DNA of 64,000 bases from Lysinibacillus sp. KCTC 33748. Lineage in GTDB: Bacteria; Bacillota; Bacilli; Bacillales_A; Planococcaceae. Position 1 is the first letter of the stretch. Every line of letters starts with the position of its first letter. The position numbers and the translations under genes are program-made. Below the pieces are notes generated by a model. It ran no database searches and was not told the origin of the DNA. It saw nothing but the letters and a program-made list of their open reading frames with translations. Location: contig NZ_MWSJ01000012.1 of NCBI RefSeq assembly GCF_002237755.1, positions 62,001-126,000 on the forward strand, given 5' to 3'. Below, piece by piece: positions 53,077-62,583 of this stretch.

Positions 53077-54774
53077 ATGAATATCACGCCTAGTAGTATT
53101 AATCAAGTTAACTATAGTCTGAAAGAATTACAAGATATTTTTTCAGCAATGAATAGTTCAATCATCGTAGCAATTACAGACCGAACTGGGAAAATTACGT
53201 TTGTTAATGATCATTTTTGCAAAATTTCTAAATATACACGTGAAGAGTTATTAGGGCAAGATCACCGTTTACTGAATTCAGGTTACCATCCACGATCTTT
53301 CTTTAGAGAGATGTGGAAAACGATAGGTAAGGGTGACATGTGGAATGGCGAGGTATGTAATCGCGCAAAGGACGGTAGTCTGTACTGGGTGAAGACGACG
53401 ATTTTTCCTTTTCTTGATGACAATGGTAAACCATATCAATATATTGCTATTCGAGTCGACATAACTGCACAGAAAGATATAAAAAAGATTACTCATATTG
53501 CCTATCACGATGAATTAACAGGGCTACCAAATCGTCGTAAGTTAGAGCAACGTTTAGAAAACGAATTCCATCAATCTCGACGTACAGGTGAGAAGTTTGC
53601 GTTATTTTTTATTGATGTAAATCGTTTTAAAAACATTAACGATGGACTTGGTCATATCATCGGGGATCTATTCTTAGTGGAAATGGCGAATCGCCTACGT
53701 AACATTGATTACACATCGAATTCTATCTACCGCCACAATAGTGATGAATTTGTAATTATACTAAACGATGTTGACCGTATTGAGGAGAAGGCTGAGGAAA
53801 TAATTAGCGTCTTTAATGAGAGTTTTATTGTGAATACGTATGAATTTTACGCAAGTATTAGTGTTGGAATTAGTATTTTTCCAGATCATGCAAACTCTGC
53901 GGAGGAATTATTGAAAAATGCAGATATCGCTATGTATGCTGCGAAATCTTCCCGTGGTAATCAATATCGCTTATATCGACCTACTATGGATGAAATCAAT
54001 GATAAATGGCTACTACTTGAAACAAAATTACATCAAGCGTTAAAAAAGGATATTTTAGAATTACATTATCAACCAAAGATTAATTTAAAGACGAATACAA
54101 TGATTGGCATGGAGGCTTTACTTCGTTGGCATGATCCTGTACTTGGTCATATACCTCCGGATCACTTTATTCCATTTGCTGAGGAATGTGGGCTTATAAA
54201 TGATATAGGGGTATGGGTGTTAAGAAAAGCATCCGCCCAGGCACGCGCTTGGAACGAGGTACATAATTTAAACTTACGTGTTGCCGTAAACATTTCTCCG
54301 ATTCATATTAGTACGACAGGCTTTGTCGAAATGGTACATGAAGTTATTGCAGAAACAAAAATAGATCCACACTTATTAGAAATAGAAATTACTGAGATGA
54401 GTATGCTAGATTACACTGAAGACCTGATTAACACTATTGAGCAGCTAAGATCACTGGGAATCACAATTTCTTTGGATGATTTTGGGACGGGCTATTCATC
54501 GCTTAATTACTTAAAGAAATTCCCAGTAGATGTGTTAAAGATAGATCGTGCTTTTGTTCGTGACATTGTGCCTGAAAAATCAGGAATCGCAATGATTTCC
54601 GCAATTATCTCATTAGCACATGCTTTAAACCTACAAGTTGTAGCTGAAGGTGTCGAGGAAGAAGCTGAATTGAAGGTGCTGCGTGAACATGGCTGTGAGT
54701 ATGTTCAAGGATATTATTTTAGCAAACCATTGTCGGTGGTAGAATTCACAAAATCCATCTTAAATAATATGTAA
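53077..54774 (+). CDS. PAS-GGDEF-EAL protein, probable c-di-GMP phosphodiesterase
   Basis: A 565-residue soluble signalling protein. A PAS sensor domain (about 25-125, ITDRTGKITFVNDHFCKISK) is followed by GGDEF (about 140-295) and EAL (about 310-560). The GGDEF active site reads HNSDEF, so cyclase activity is doubtful, though SVGISIFPDH is kept. The EAL site is intact: MEALLRWHDP, then EIEITE, LDDFGTGYSSL and VAEGVEE. It therefore probably hydrolyses c-di-GMP, with a regulatory GGDEF. PAS has no membrane anchor. CGGAGAATGTAA precedes the ATG pair at 53074/53077. Confidence 0.88.
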   Translation: MNITPSSINQVNYSLKELQDIFSAMNSSIIVAITDRTGKITFVNDHFCKISKYTREELLGQDHRLLNSGYHPRSFFREMWKTIGKGDMWNGEVCNRAKDGSLYWVKTTIFPFLDDNGKPYQYIAIRVDITAQKDIKKITHIAYHDELTGLPNRRKLEQRLENEFHQSRRTGEKFALFFIDVNRFKNINDGLGHIIGDLFLVEMANRLRNIDYTSNSIYRHNSDEFVIILNDVDRIEEKAEEIISVFNESFIVNTYEFYASISVGISIFPDHANSAEELLKNADIAMYAAKSSRGNQYRLYRPTMDEINDKWLLLETKLHQALKKDILELHYQPKINLKTNTMIGMEALLRWHDPVLGHIPPDHFIPFAEECGLINDIGVWVLRKASAQARAWNEVHNLNLRVAVNISPIHISTTGFVEMVHEVIAETKIDPHLLEIEITEMSMLDYTEDLINTIEQLRSLGITISLDDFGTGYSSLNYLKKFPVDVLKIDRAFVRDIVPEKSGIAMISAIISLAHALNLQVVAEGVEEEAELKVLREHGCEYVQGYYFSKPLSVVEFTKSILNNM

Positions 54775-54829
54775 ATAATTTCAAAGTTTAAATCTAGCTT
54801 GATAGAAACGGACCAGGTTTAACTAGCGA

Positions 54830-54856
54830 GACGACTACGAATTAGTCGTCTTTTTA
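54830..54856 (+). terminator. intrinsic terminator after the GGDEF-EAL gene
   Basis: GACGACT (54830-54836) with AGTCGTC (54844-54850), 7-nt loop, T5. Confidence 0.7.
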
Positions 54857-54888
54857 GCGTTACTTCGTTTCATTCCTAACATTTTCCA

Positions 54889-54940
54889 CGACAAAGAGTG
54901 TTGCCCCGATGGTTTCGGGGCAACACTCTTTGTCGATTTT
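54889..54940. terminator. strong bidirectional terminator bordering the biosynthetic cluster
   Basis: A perfect 21-bp stem (54889-54909 with 54915-54935; core GTTGCCCCGA/TCGGGGCAAC) with a 5-nt loop, T-run on the plus side. It separates the cluster's TetR gene from the GGDEF-EAL gene. Confidence 0.85.
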
Positions 54941-54966
54941 TAAGATAAACTATCGATTTATAAAAT

Positions 54967-55581
54967 CTATAGCTCATTTTTCGATTTTACAGGTCCAAAT
55001 AACTGCAATGCAAAAGGGGATAATTCTTCCCACATATTACTCGATGGATCGTCTATTAAGTTTAATCGTAAACCCATTAATAAGCTTGTATAGGCTGTAG
55101 CAATATAAGTAGGATTTTGTTTATATAATAGGCCTTGTTTTTGACCATTTTCTATAAGATGAATAAGCTTAATTCTAAAATTAATGTTAAATAAATCAAG
55201 TTCCTTGAAGGTATCCTTATATTTTTTATTTTGAGCGATAATAAAGACTACCAAATTTAAATAAGAGCCAGAATTAGCAAAGATTTTTATTTGTTTTTTA
55301 ATCATGGATTCTATTTCTTGAATAAGATCTTCTTCCTCTGGATTAAAATTCAAAATATCTTCTTCATAATTTTTTAAAGGTTCAACAACTGCAGCATGAA
55401 AAAGTGCTTCTTTATTTTCAAAATAGGTGAAGACACTTCCGAAACTGACTCCAGAAGCTTTTGCAACTTCTTGAATCTTAGTACCTTCAAAACCTTTCTC
55501 CGCAAATAAGTGAATTGCTTCAGTTAATATTTTTTTTCTTTTTACTATCATATTTGACTTTTGTTTATCTGAAAGTACCAT
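54967..55581 (-). CDS. TetR-family regulator of the biosynthetic cluster
   Basis: A 204-residue repressor. The helix-turn-helix at about 15-60 includes ILTEAIHLFAEKGFEGTKIQ, EVAKASGVSFGSVFTYFENK and EALFHA, a textbook TetR start. The rest is a helical ligand domain. It is divergent from the cluster genes starting at 55941, and a dyad lies just before its start codon, so it likely represses itself and the cluster until a ligand, perhaps the product, is bound. Confidence 0.85.
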   Translation of the reverse strand: MVLSDKQKSNMIVKRKKILTEAIHLFAEKGFEGTKIQEVAKASGVSFGSVFTYFENKEALFHAAVVEPLKNYEEDILNFNPEEEDLIQEIESMIKKQIKIFANSGSYLNLVVFIIAQNKKYKDTFKELDLFNINFRIKLIHLIENGQKQGLLYKQNPTYIATAYTSLLMGLRLNLIDDPSSNMWEELSPFALQLFGPVKSKNEL

Positions 55582-55602
55582 AGGAAACCTCTCTTCATCA
55601 AT

Positions 55603-55618
55603 GATTGACTTATCAATC
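55603..55618. promoter_or_regulatory. TetR-type operator candidate
   Basis: GATTGA-CTTA-TCAATC is a perfect dyad (55603-55608 with 55613-55618), extending imperfectly to nine bases per arm (AATGATTGA/TCAATCGTT). It is 22 bp before the TetR start codon. The rest of 55582-55940 is AT-rich with no gene. Confidence 0.55.
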
Positions 55619-55940
55619 GTTCATAATTATAATTTATCATATAAAAACAGAGAAGTAAATATTAGGTAAAAAACTCTCTTTTTTAATCATTAATGACATC
55701 TGAAATGAACACCATAACTATATTTTGTTGTATAGGTTAGTTAATTACGATAAAAATACTAAAAACAACATTTTTGTGACATTTTTGTATAAAACACCAT
55801 TATTTTATAATTAAATTTCGAAGTGGTAGTTTACAAATATATATAAATTATGGAAATATAAAATAAATAACAAAAAAGGTAAAAAATGAAAATTTCCCGT
55901 TTGTATTATTAGAAAATTCCGATTAAAGGAGGTGAATTAC

Positions 55941-56495
55941 TTGATAGAATCGCGATTAATTCAAGATCCAAATCAGTTAAAAGAATATTTTGAGTTGAGA
56001 TACAAAATATTTGTTGAAGAACAAAAAGCAGCTCCTAAAGAATTCTATCCAGACGGACAACTAAAAGATGATTTTGATAATGAAGGACTGCATATTGGTT
56101 GTTATTTGGGAGATCGATTAGTAGGAACAATGTCATTAATTGTTAAAAAGAATGATTTACTTATGATTGAGCGCGTTCATAACTTACAAAGCGACAGCAA
56201 TTATAAGTACGCAGAGGCTATGCGTTTTATAATTGTTGATGATCATGAAACAAATAATTTTGGCATTAAAGGAAAAATATTATTCGAAATACTTAAAAAA
56301 TTACGAGAAATCGTAGATGAGTTAAAAATTACGCATGTGTATCTTCAAAGTTCTGAAGATGGTAAACCAATTTATGAAAGAATAGGATTTCAACAGATTG
56401 GCGATTTCAAAATGTATGAAGGTATTTCTAATGAATGTCCAATGCTTTTAGAAGTTAATAAAGCTAAATTAAATATTTATGAGGGGGCTAAATAA
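55941..56495 (+). CDS. GNAT acyltransferase, LuxI/FeeM-like (N-acyl amino acid synthase type)
   Basis: A 184-residue protein of the GNAT fold. The opening LKEYFELRYKIFVEEQKAAP with a following DDFDNEGLHIGCYLGDRLVG resembles autoinducer synthases and N-acyl amino acid synthases of the FeeM group, which take acyl chains from acyl carrier protein. It would link an acyl chain to an amine. TTG at 55941 is 8 nt after AAGGAGG; a GTG at 55932 overlaps that site. The next gene is an acyl carrier protein, overlapping by one base, which supports acyl-ACP as donor. Confidence 0.7.
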   Translation: MIESRLIQDPNQLKEYFELRYKIFVEEQKAAPKEFYPDGQLKDDFDNEGLHIGCYLGDRLVGTMSLIVKKNDLLMIERVHNLQSDSNYKYAEAMRFIIVDDHETNNFGIKGKILFEILKKLREIVDELKITHVYLQSSEDGKPIYERIGFQQIGDFKMYEGISNECPMLLEVNKAKLNIYEGAK

Positions 56496-56749
56496 TGAGT
56501 GTTTATAGTCAAGAAGTTGAAAAAATTAGAGGAATTATTGCAGAAATTTTAGAAGTGGAAGTTAATGAAGTAGAAATGGATACGGATTTGGTGGAAGAAC
56601 TAGAGGCTGATTCAATGATGGCATTAGAAATTATGGCTACTATTGAAAAAGAATTAAATATAAAAATTCCAGAAAGTGAACTTCCAAATTTCGGAACATT
56701 AAATGAAATATTATCAGTATTAAATAGTTTAAAGGTTGCAAATCTATGA
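56495..56749 (+). CDS. acyl carrier protein
   Basis: An 84-residue carrier. The phosphopantetheine Ser is S40 in EELEADSMMALEIM, a variant of the DSL motif. The remaining helices are typical (acidic, IPESELPNFGTLNEI). It is separate from the housekeeping acpP type by its DSM motif and position in the cluster. It overlaps the preceding stop and the following start (ATGA), so expression is coupled. Confidence 0.9.
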   Translation: MSVYSQEVEKIRGIIAEILEVEVNEVEMDTDLVEELEADSMMALEIMATIEKELNIKIPESELPNFGTLNEILSVLNSLKVANL

Positions 56750-57195
56750 TAAAAACTTTACCAATGTCTATAGAAGAAATCATGCAATTAATTCCACAAC
56801 GCTTTCCAATGCTAATGTTAGATAAAGTTATCCAATTAAATGAAGATAAAATTATCGCCATAAAAAATATTAGTGGAAATGACCCAATTTTTATTGGGCA
56901 TTTTCCTAATTTTAAAATCTATCCAGGTGTCTTATTAACAGAATCAATCGCACAGGCAAGTATCATTCTATTCAATCAATTTAATAATAGTAATGATACA
57001 AAAACTAATAAAACTCCTGTCTTATATCATACAAATATAAAATTTAAAAAAGTTGTAGTACCAGGTGATCAATTATTTATCCATGTAAATATTCGTAAAA
57101 AGGTACTTGAATCAGCAATAGTCGATGGAACCATTTATGTAAATGATGAAATTGTAGCAACTGGAAGTTTAACTTTTACAATAAAACAGATGTGA
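56746..57195 (+). CDS. FabZ-like 3-hydroxyacyl-ACP dehydratase
   Basis: A 149-residue hotdog-fold dehydratase. The active-site His is H52 in IGHFPNFKIYPGVLL and the Glu is E66 in LLTESIAQAS, as in FabZ. LIPQRFPMLMLDKVI is the standard start. It would dehydrate the ketosynthase-made and reduced chain to a trans double bond, giving polyene or reduced chains depending on an enoyl reductase, none of which is seen in the cluster. Confidence 0.88.
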   Translation: MIKTLPMSIEEIMQLIPQRFPMLMLDKVIQLNEDKIIAIKNISGNDPIFIGHFPNFKIYPGVLLTESIAQASIILFNQFNNSNDTKTNKTPVLYHTNIKFKKVVVPGDQLFIHVNIRKKVLESAIVDGTIYVNDEIVATGSLTFTIKQM

Positions 57196-57209
57196 AAGGT
57201 GGAAAAAGC

Positions 57210-58403
57210 TTGAAAAGAGTAGTAATCACTGGTCTAGGCGTAACTTCATCTATAGGTCAGAATATAAATGACTTTTGGACTGCATGTAAAGATGGTGTAT
57301 CAGGAATCACTGAAATAAAAAAAAATAATTTACAAGTTGCAGGTCCGAAATTTGGAGGACAAATACATGATTTCGATCCTTCTAAGTATATTTTTGTTAA
57401 TAATGTTGCAGAAATTGGAAGGGGTTCGCAATTACTAATTTCTAGTATGCGTCAAGCGATTGAAGACTCAAAATTAAAAGAACAACAATATGAATATGCA
57501 GATTTCTACATAGGTACAACTATGGGAGAAGTTACTGTAGAAATAAGCGATTTTAACATTTATCAAGGGAAAATAAGCTCTGATATATTATTAGAACAAA
57601 ACCAATTAAAAAATATGCTTGTTTATGCTTCAAAAGAATTTAATTTAAAGGGGCAATCCTCATTAATTACAAATGCATGTGCTGCTGGGAATTATGCAAA
57701 TATACAAGCATTTGAACAAATTAGGAGAAATAAAACAAAAGTTGCTATAGCAGCAGGAACGGATCCTTTTTCTACGGTTGCTTACTATGGATTTAATCGT
57801 TTAAAAGCTATATCACCAGATAAATGTCGACCTTTTGATAAAAATAGAAAAGGTATGTTAGTAGCTGAAGGTTCGGCATGTGTGATTTTAGAAGAATTGG
57901 AACATGCCTTAGCAAGGGGCGCGAAAATATATGCAGAAATTGTTGGTTATGGTGTAAGTTCTGATTCATTTCATATTACATCGCCACATCCAGAATCATT
58001 AGGAATTATACGATCTACAAGGAATGCATTAAATTATGCAAAAATTACACCTGAAGATATAGACTATATAAGCGCTCATGGAACGGGGACACCTGCGAAT
58101 GATCGTGTGGAATCACATGCAATTAATAGTATTTTCGGAAACAAGAAGCCTACGAGTTCCATTAAATCTATGTTAGGACATACAATGGGTGCTGCCAGTT
58201 CTATAGAAAGTGTTGTAAGTTGCTTAGCTATTGGAGAGAATATTGCTCCACCTACTATAAATTTTGAAACACCGGATGAAGAATGTGAAATTGATTGTAT
58301 TCCTAATAAAGCAAGGGAATTTAATATGGATTATGTTATCAATAATTCATATGCTTTCGGAGGAACTAATGCAAGTGTAGTTTTCAAAAAATTCAAAAAG
58401 TAG
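57210..58403 (+). CDS. FabF-like beta-ketoacyl-ACP synthase (KS-alpha)
   Basis: A 397-residue condensing enzyme with an intact triad: nucleophile C157 in SLITNACAAGN, H290 in YISAHGTGTPAND and H324 in MLGHTMGAASS. It starts KRVVITGLGVTSSIG. TTG at 57210 follows GGTGG; a GTG at 57192 lacks a site. It extends chains with malonyl-ACP. The following gene is a related protein lacking the Cys, so the two probably form a KS/chain-length-factor heterodimer. Confidence 0.9.
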   Translation: MKRVVITGLGVTSSIGQNINDFWTACKDGVSGITEIKKNNLQVAGPKFGGQIHDFDPSKYIFVNNVAEIGRGSQLLISSMRQAIEDSKLKEQQYEYADFYIGTTMGEVTVEISDFNIYQGKISSDILLEQNQLKNMLVYASKEFNLKGQSSLITNACAAGNYANIQAFEQIRRNKTKVAIAAGTDPFSTVAYYGFNRLKAISPDKCRPFDKNRKGMLVAEGSACVILEELEHALARGAKIYAEIVGYGVSSDSFHITSPHPESLGIIRSTRNALNYAKITPEDIDYISAHGTGTPANDRVESHAINSIFGNKKPTSSIKSMLGHTMGAASSIESVVSCLAIGENIAPPTINFETPDEECEIDCIPNKAREFNMDYVINNSYAFGGTNASVVFKKFKK

Positions 58404-58417
58404 AAAAGGTGAATGAA

Positions 58418-59389
58418 TTGGATACTAAAATAGAAATCACTGGAATTGGATGTATATCACCATGGGGAGATATGCCTAAAACTTTTGTTGAAAACATTAA
58501 AACTGGAGCTGCTTATATAAATTTATTGAAAGATTTTGATTTAAAAAAATATATTAGTAAAAAAGGTCTTCGAACACTTCCTAAATCGACCAAAATGGCT
58601 ATTGCAGCGACTAAATTAGCGATTGAAGATTCAGGATATTCGTTAGATACGAATTGGGATGAAGAAAGAGTTGGCGTATTTGTAGGGAATTCGATGAGTT
58701 ATTTAAATAATATTAATGATTTTCTTAAAAGTGTATATGTGGATGGTCCTGAATCTGTCAGTCCTCTTAAATTTCCGAATACAGTACTAAATAATATATC
58801 TGGTTGGGTGTCAATTGTTTTTAATATTAAAGGAATTAATAGTACAGTGAACACCGGAAACACATCGGGAATTGATGCAATAATTCAAGCAAAAAGCTAT
58901 ATTGAAAACGGAATTATAGATAAAGCTATTGTAGTAGCTGTTGAAGATATTGAACAAGCTGTCTTGCATAATGAAGCTCCAAACCTTAAAAATAAAGATT
59001 ATAAAATGACTGAAATGGCTGTTTCCATTATCTTAGAAAAATCTTCAAAAAAACATAAATATGGTACGATAAATGACACTTTGTCCTGGATGGAACATAC
59101 CTACAAAGAAGGTATGATTGATCAAAAAGTTAGTCAAATCATCCAAAGTACAACTAACATAAATAACATAATATATGGTTCAGGCAACAAGAATGATTCT
59201 AGTATTCTGAATTTTATAGAAAATGAAAATTTAAGAATAAAAGTAGAAAATCCATTCACGTATATAGGAACAACTTATGCGGTTTCGGGATTGATTAAAT
59301 TATTAATTGGAATCTTTAGTCAAGGCCAATCACTTATAGTAGAAACAAATGAATATGGTAATAATTGCTGTTTGTTAGTAGAGAACTAA
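58418..59389 (+). CDS. ketosynthase-like partner (chain-length-factor type)
   Basis: A 323-residue thiolase-fold protein, shorter than a normal KS. It starts IEITGIGCISPWG and keeps the KS fold, but the nucleophile region reads NSTVNTGNTSGIDA, with Asn (about residue 148) at the Cys position. The two His motifs are not found. Such a catalytically dead partner resembles the KS-beta/CLF of type II polyketide systems, where the Cys is also replaced (often by Gln). AAAAGGTG precedes TTG at 58418; GTG at 58409 is the alternative. It follows the KS by 14 bp. Confidence 0.75.
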   Translation: MDTKIEITGIGCISPWGDMPKTFVENIKTGAAYINLLKDFDLKKYISKKGLRTLPKSTKMAIAATKLAIEDSGYSLDTNWDEERVGVFVGNSMSYLNNINDFLKSVYVDGPESVSPLKFPNTVLNNISGWVSIVFNIKGINSTVNTGNTSGIDAIIQAKSYIENGIIDKAIVVAVEDIEQAVLHNEAPNLKNKDYKMTEMAVSIILEKSSKKHKYGTINDTLSWMEHTYKEGMIDQKVSQIIQSTTNINNIIYGSGNKNDSSILNFIENENLRIKVENPFTYIGTTYAVSGLIKLLIGIFSQGQSLIVETNEYGNNCCLLVEN

Positions 59390-59405
59390 GAGGAGGATTA
59401 GCTTA

Positions 59406-60119
59406 ATGGATAAAGTAGTTCTTATTACAGGCGGATCACAAGGAATAGGGGAAGCAATAGTAAAAAGTTTCTCTTCTAGAGGATGGATTGTATACTTCAC
59501 GTATAATAAAAGCAAAGAAAAGGCAATGAAAATCGAAGAAGAAAATAATAATGTTTATTCTTTTCAAGCAGATGTAAGTGACTATGAATTAGCAAAAAAT
59601 ATCATCAAGATCATATGTGAAAAACATGGAAAAATAGATTGTTTGATTAATAATGCTGGGATTACAAAGGATAAGACCATTAGTTTTATGGATCAAAAAA
59701 GTTGGAATTCAGTTATAGAAACAAATTTAAATGGAACATTTAACTATTGTAAATTTGCATTAAAAGAAATGTGTAAAAGAAAAAGTGGTGTAGTCATAAA
59801 CATTTCCTCTATTTCTGGTGTAATAGGAATTCCTGGTCAAACAAATTACTCTGCATCTAAAGCAGGAATTATTTCTCTTACTAGAACATTAGCTAAAGAA
59901 GTAGGGGCATTTGGAGTAAGAGTGAATGTAATTAGCCCGGGATTTATTAATACTGAAATGACAGAAAACATAAATAAAGAAAAATATTTGCCTAATATTA
60001 CTTTAGGCCGTTTCGGAGAGACAAAAGATATAACAGGTGTTATCAGATTTCTTAGCTCAGATGAATCTTTATATATTACTGGTCAAAACCTAATAGTGGA
60101 TGGAGGTTTATCTATATAA
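59406..60119 (+). CDS. FabG-like 3-oxoacyl-ACP reductase
   Basis: A 237-residue short-chain dehydrogenase. The NADPH loop is LITGGSQGIGEAIV, NNAGIT marks the fold, and the catalytic residues are S135, Y148 and K152 in SSISGVIGIPGQTNYSASKA. It would reduce each beta-keto intermediate. GAGGAGG precedes the ATG. The end overlaps the next start (TAATG). Confidence 0.9.
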   Translation: MDKVVLITGGSQGIGEAIVKSFSSRGWIVYFTYNKSKEKAMKIEEENNNVYSFQADVSDYELAKNIIKIICEKHGKIDCLINNAGITKDKTISFMDQKSWNSVIETNLNGTFNYCKFALKEMCKRKSGVVINISSISGVIGIPGQTNYSASKAGIISLTRTLAKEVGAFGVRVNVISPGFINTEMTENINKEKYLPNITLGRFGETKDITGVIRFLSSDESLYITGQNLIVDGGLSI

Positions 60120-61201
60120 TGGAAATAAAATTATATAGGAAATATAAAGATATTTATAAGGATGAAGCTGGATTTATTGAATCACACTTTTTAAATTCAA
60201 GTGAAATCTCTAAAAATTGGTTCTTATTTTTAGAAGAGACGCTAAATGATTATGAACCAATATATTTGGTTGGGGAAAAAAATGGTGAAATCTTATATTT
60301 TTCAACAGGTTATATTATTAGAAAATTAGATGTAGGAACTTTTATGTCGGGTTCTATGAAAAAAGCAATAGATTCGTTAAATAAAGTCCATTTAAATCCT
60401 TTAAAATTTAAAGTCGTTTTTATCACAAATCCGCTATCTTCATTTAAAGGAATACATGGGAAAAATGACTTATTCTTGGATGAGTTCATTGTATCCTGTA
60501 GAAATGTAATTTACGATCAAATTAAATGTGATTCAGTGTTTGTAAGTAATGTTTATGACGAATTACTCAATCAAAAATTAAAGGAAAAAAACTTTGTCAG
60601 AATCCCGTTTTACCCTAATACTGTATTGAACACAGAGTATAATACATTCGATGACTATCTCCAAAGTTTAAAAAAGAAAAAAAGATGGGATGTAAGAAAC
60701 AAACAAAAAATCCTACAAGAATATGGTGCGAAAATATATATATGTAATTGTGATGAAATAAAAGATTACTCAAAAATTTACCAACTATACAACAACACAG
60801 CGTTAAGAAATGACGCTGTTCCGAGCATAATCAATTATTCAGAAGAAGGTTTTAGTAATTGGATCAATATGAACGATTGTTATAGGTGGGTAATTATCGA
60901 ATTTGAGGGAGAAATAATTGCTTTTGCTTTATTGGTAGAAGACAATGATCATCTAATTTTCAAACACGTAGGGATGGATTATAAACATTCAACTTCATGT
61001 TTTGCATATTTTAATCTATATTACGTTTCAATTGACTACGCCATAAACAATGGATTTAAAAAAATGTATTGTGGACCAACAACATATGATACAAAGAAAA
61101 GTATTGGTTGCCAATTAATTGACACAAACTCCTTCATTTCTATAAGAAATAAATATATGGGTAAATTTGTCGTACGTGTGTTAACGAAAGTATTTAATTG
61201 A
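60119..61201 (+). CDS. GNAT/FemX-like acyltransferase
   Basis: A 360-residue protein of the Acetyltransf_6/FemAB-like type (double GNAT fold). The central LQSLKKKKRWDVRNKQKILQ motif and later FKHVGMDYKHSTSCFAYFNL with KKMYCGPTTYDTKK match this family, used in peptidoglycan bridge or small-molecule transfer. In the cluster it may attach the acyl chain to an amine or sugar. No signal peptide. Tightly coupled to fabG-like gene. Product unknown. Confidence 0.65.
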   Translation: MEIKLYRKYKDIYKDEAGFIESHFLNSSEISKNWFLFLEETLNDYEPIYLVGEKNGEILYFSTGYIIRKLDVGTFMSGSMKKAIDSLNKVHLNPLKFKVVFITNPLSSFKGIHGKNDLFLDEFIVSCRNVIYDQIKCDSVFVSNVYDELLNQKLKEKNFVRIPFYPNTVLNTEYNTFDDYLQSLKKKKRWDVRNKQKILQEYGAKIYICNCDEIKDYSKIYQLYNNTALRNDAVPSIINYSEEGFSNWINMNDCYRWVIIEFEGEIIAFALLVEDNDHLIFKHVGMDYKHSTSCFAYFNLYYVSIDYAINNGFKKMYCGPTTYDTKKSIGCQLIDTNSFISIRNKYMGKFVVRVLTKVFN

Positions 61202-61214
61202 AAAGGGTGAAATA

Positions 61215-62357
61215 TTGAAAAAAATATTATATATCGTTTTCATATTTAATTTTCTGTTTAGCTTATTAACCTCTATACTACCGTTGTTAGTTTTCGCTAT
61301 ATCTAATTCTGCAGCAACTTCGGGATATGTTTTAGGAACATTTATGGCTGCATTACTTATTGTTAGGTTTTTTTTACTGAAAGTTCATTTTAATGAAGAA
61401 TCATTATTGAAGGTAGGTTTAATACTATATTGTATGGGATTTGGACTATTAGTATTGGATGCAAATAGTCTATTTTTATATTATGTTGGTGCATCTTTTT
61501 TAGGCTTAGGGGTTGGGATTGTTTCTCCTGTGTTACTTACACTTATTGTTAATATAGGTGATAATAAAAAATTAAGTATTGGTCTTCATAATTCTTTTAT
61601 GGGAATGGCATCGGCTACCGCTCCATTTTTAGGATTATATTTATTTTATGGTATTGAAAATAAGATGTATCTATACTTATTTCTCTTTAGTGTAGCAATT
61701 ACGACTGTACTAACAAGTTTCTTCATTAAAAAACAAGCAGTTCCAATTGAATTAGGTAGTAGAATAAAACATATAAATAAAAATGTATTTAGCTTAGATT
61801 ATATAATTAATTATATAGCTTTTCTATTAATTTCTCTCTGTTATGGGGCTGTTATTGCCTATATGCCATTATTATTAGAAGGAGTTAACTTGCGAATCGA
61901 TATATTTTACTTGTTTTTTTGGTTGGCATTTCTCTTATCTCAAGTGTATACGTTGACAATCACTTCTTATATTTCTGAAAAAATAGTAGTGCCGATTACT
62001 ATATTATTAATAACAATTAGTACCTATTTAATAGGTGATACAAATAATTATGTATTATTAATAATAAATGCTGTTGTATTTGGTTCTTCTTATGGAGGAC
62101 TAATGAATCTTTTTTACAACAGAATTGCACAAGTAAAGGACAATATGGCTAAAACAGATGCTTTTTCTATTTTTGGTTTAATGTCCTATTTAGGGGTGTC
62201 TTTAGGTTCGCTAATATTAAGTCCTATTGCAAGTGAATCGTTGTCAAAGGTATTTTACTTTGCATCAGCTTTTCCAATTTTCGCGTTAATATTGAATATA
62301 GTTTTTTCATTATTTGCTAATAAAAGAGCTACAATAAATTATGAATTGGAAAAATGA
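61215..62357 (+). CDS. MFS transporter, probable product exporter
   Basis: A 380-residue membrane protein with about twelve helices of the major facilitator superfamily. GYVLGTFMAALLIVRFFLLK covers helices 2-3, and YYVGASFLGLGVGIVSPVLL follows. It resembles drug exporters of modest size. TTG at 61215 with AAGGGTG upstream. It ends the closely packed part of the cluster; a gap of 226 bp follows. Export of the cluster's product is the simplest role. Confidence 0.8.
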   Translation: MKKILYIVFIFNFLFSLLTSILPLLVFAISNSAATSGYVLGTFMAALLIVRFFLLKVHFNEESLLKVGLILYCMGFGLLVLDANSLFLYYVGASFLGLGVGIVSPVLLTLIVNIGDNKKLSIGLHNSFMGMASATAPFLGLYLFYGIENKMYLYLFLFSVAITTVLTSFFIKKQAVPIELGSRIKHINKNVFSLDYIINYIAFLLISLCYGAVIAYMPLLLEGVNLRIDIFYLFFWLAFLLSQVYTLTITSYISEKIVVPITILLITISTYLIGDTNNYVLLIINAVVFGSSYGGLMNLFYNRIAQVKDNMAKTDAFSIFGLMSYLGVSLGSLILSPIASESLSKVFYFASAFPIFALILNIVFSLFANKRATINYELEK

Positions 62358-62583
62358 AAAAACGAGCTATGAAACTGGCATAAATGTAGTTCTAAAATTT
62401 GATCCAACTTAATAATACGTTGCATCGACTAAATTAATTTGTTGGAAAAATCATCCGATTCTGTTGATGATTTTGCCACTGTTTTTTCAAAAATAAAATC
62501 TTTATGGGAATGCTACCTCTATATTAATGCAACTATATCCAATGAATATTCTTAATAAATTAAACTGAACAAAGGAGTAAAAT
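62358..62583. other. spacer within the cluster
   Basis: AT-rich gap before the CrtI-like gene; I see no terminator. It may hold a second promoter. Confidence 0.35.
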
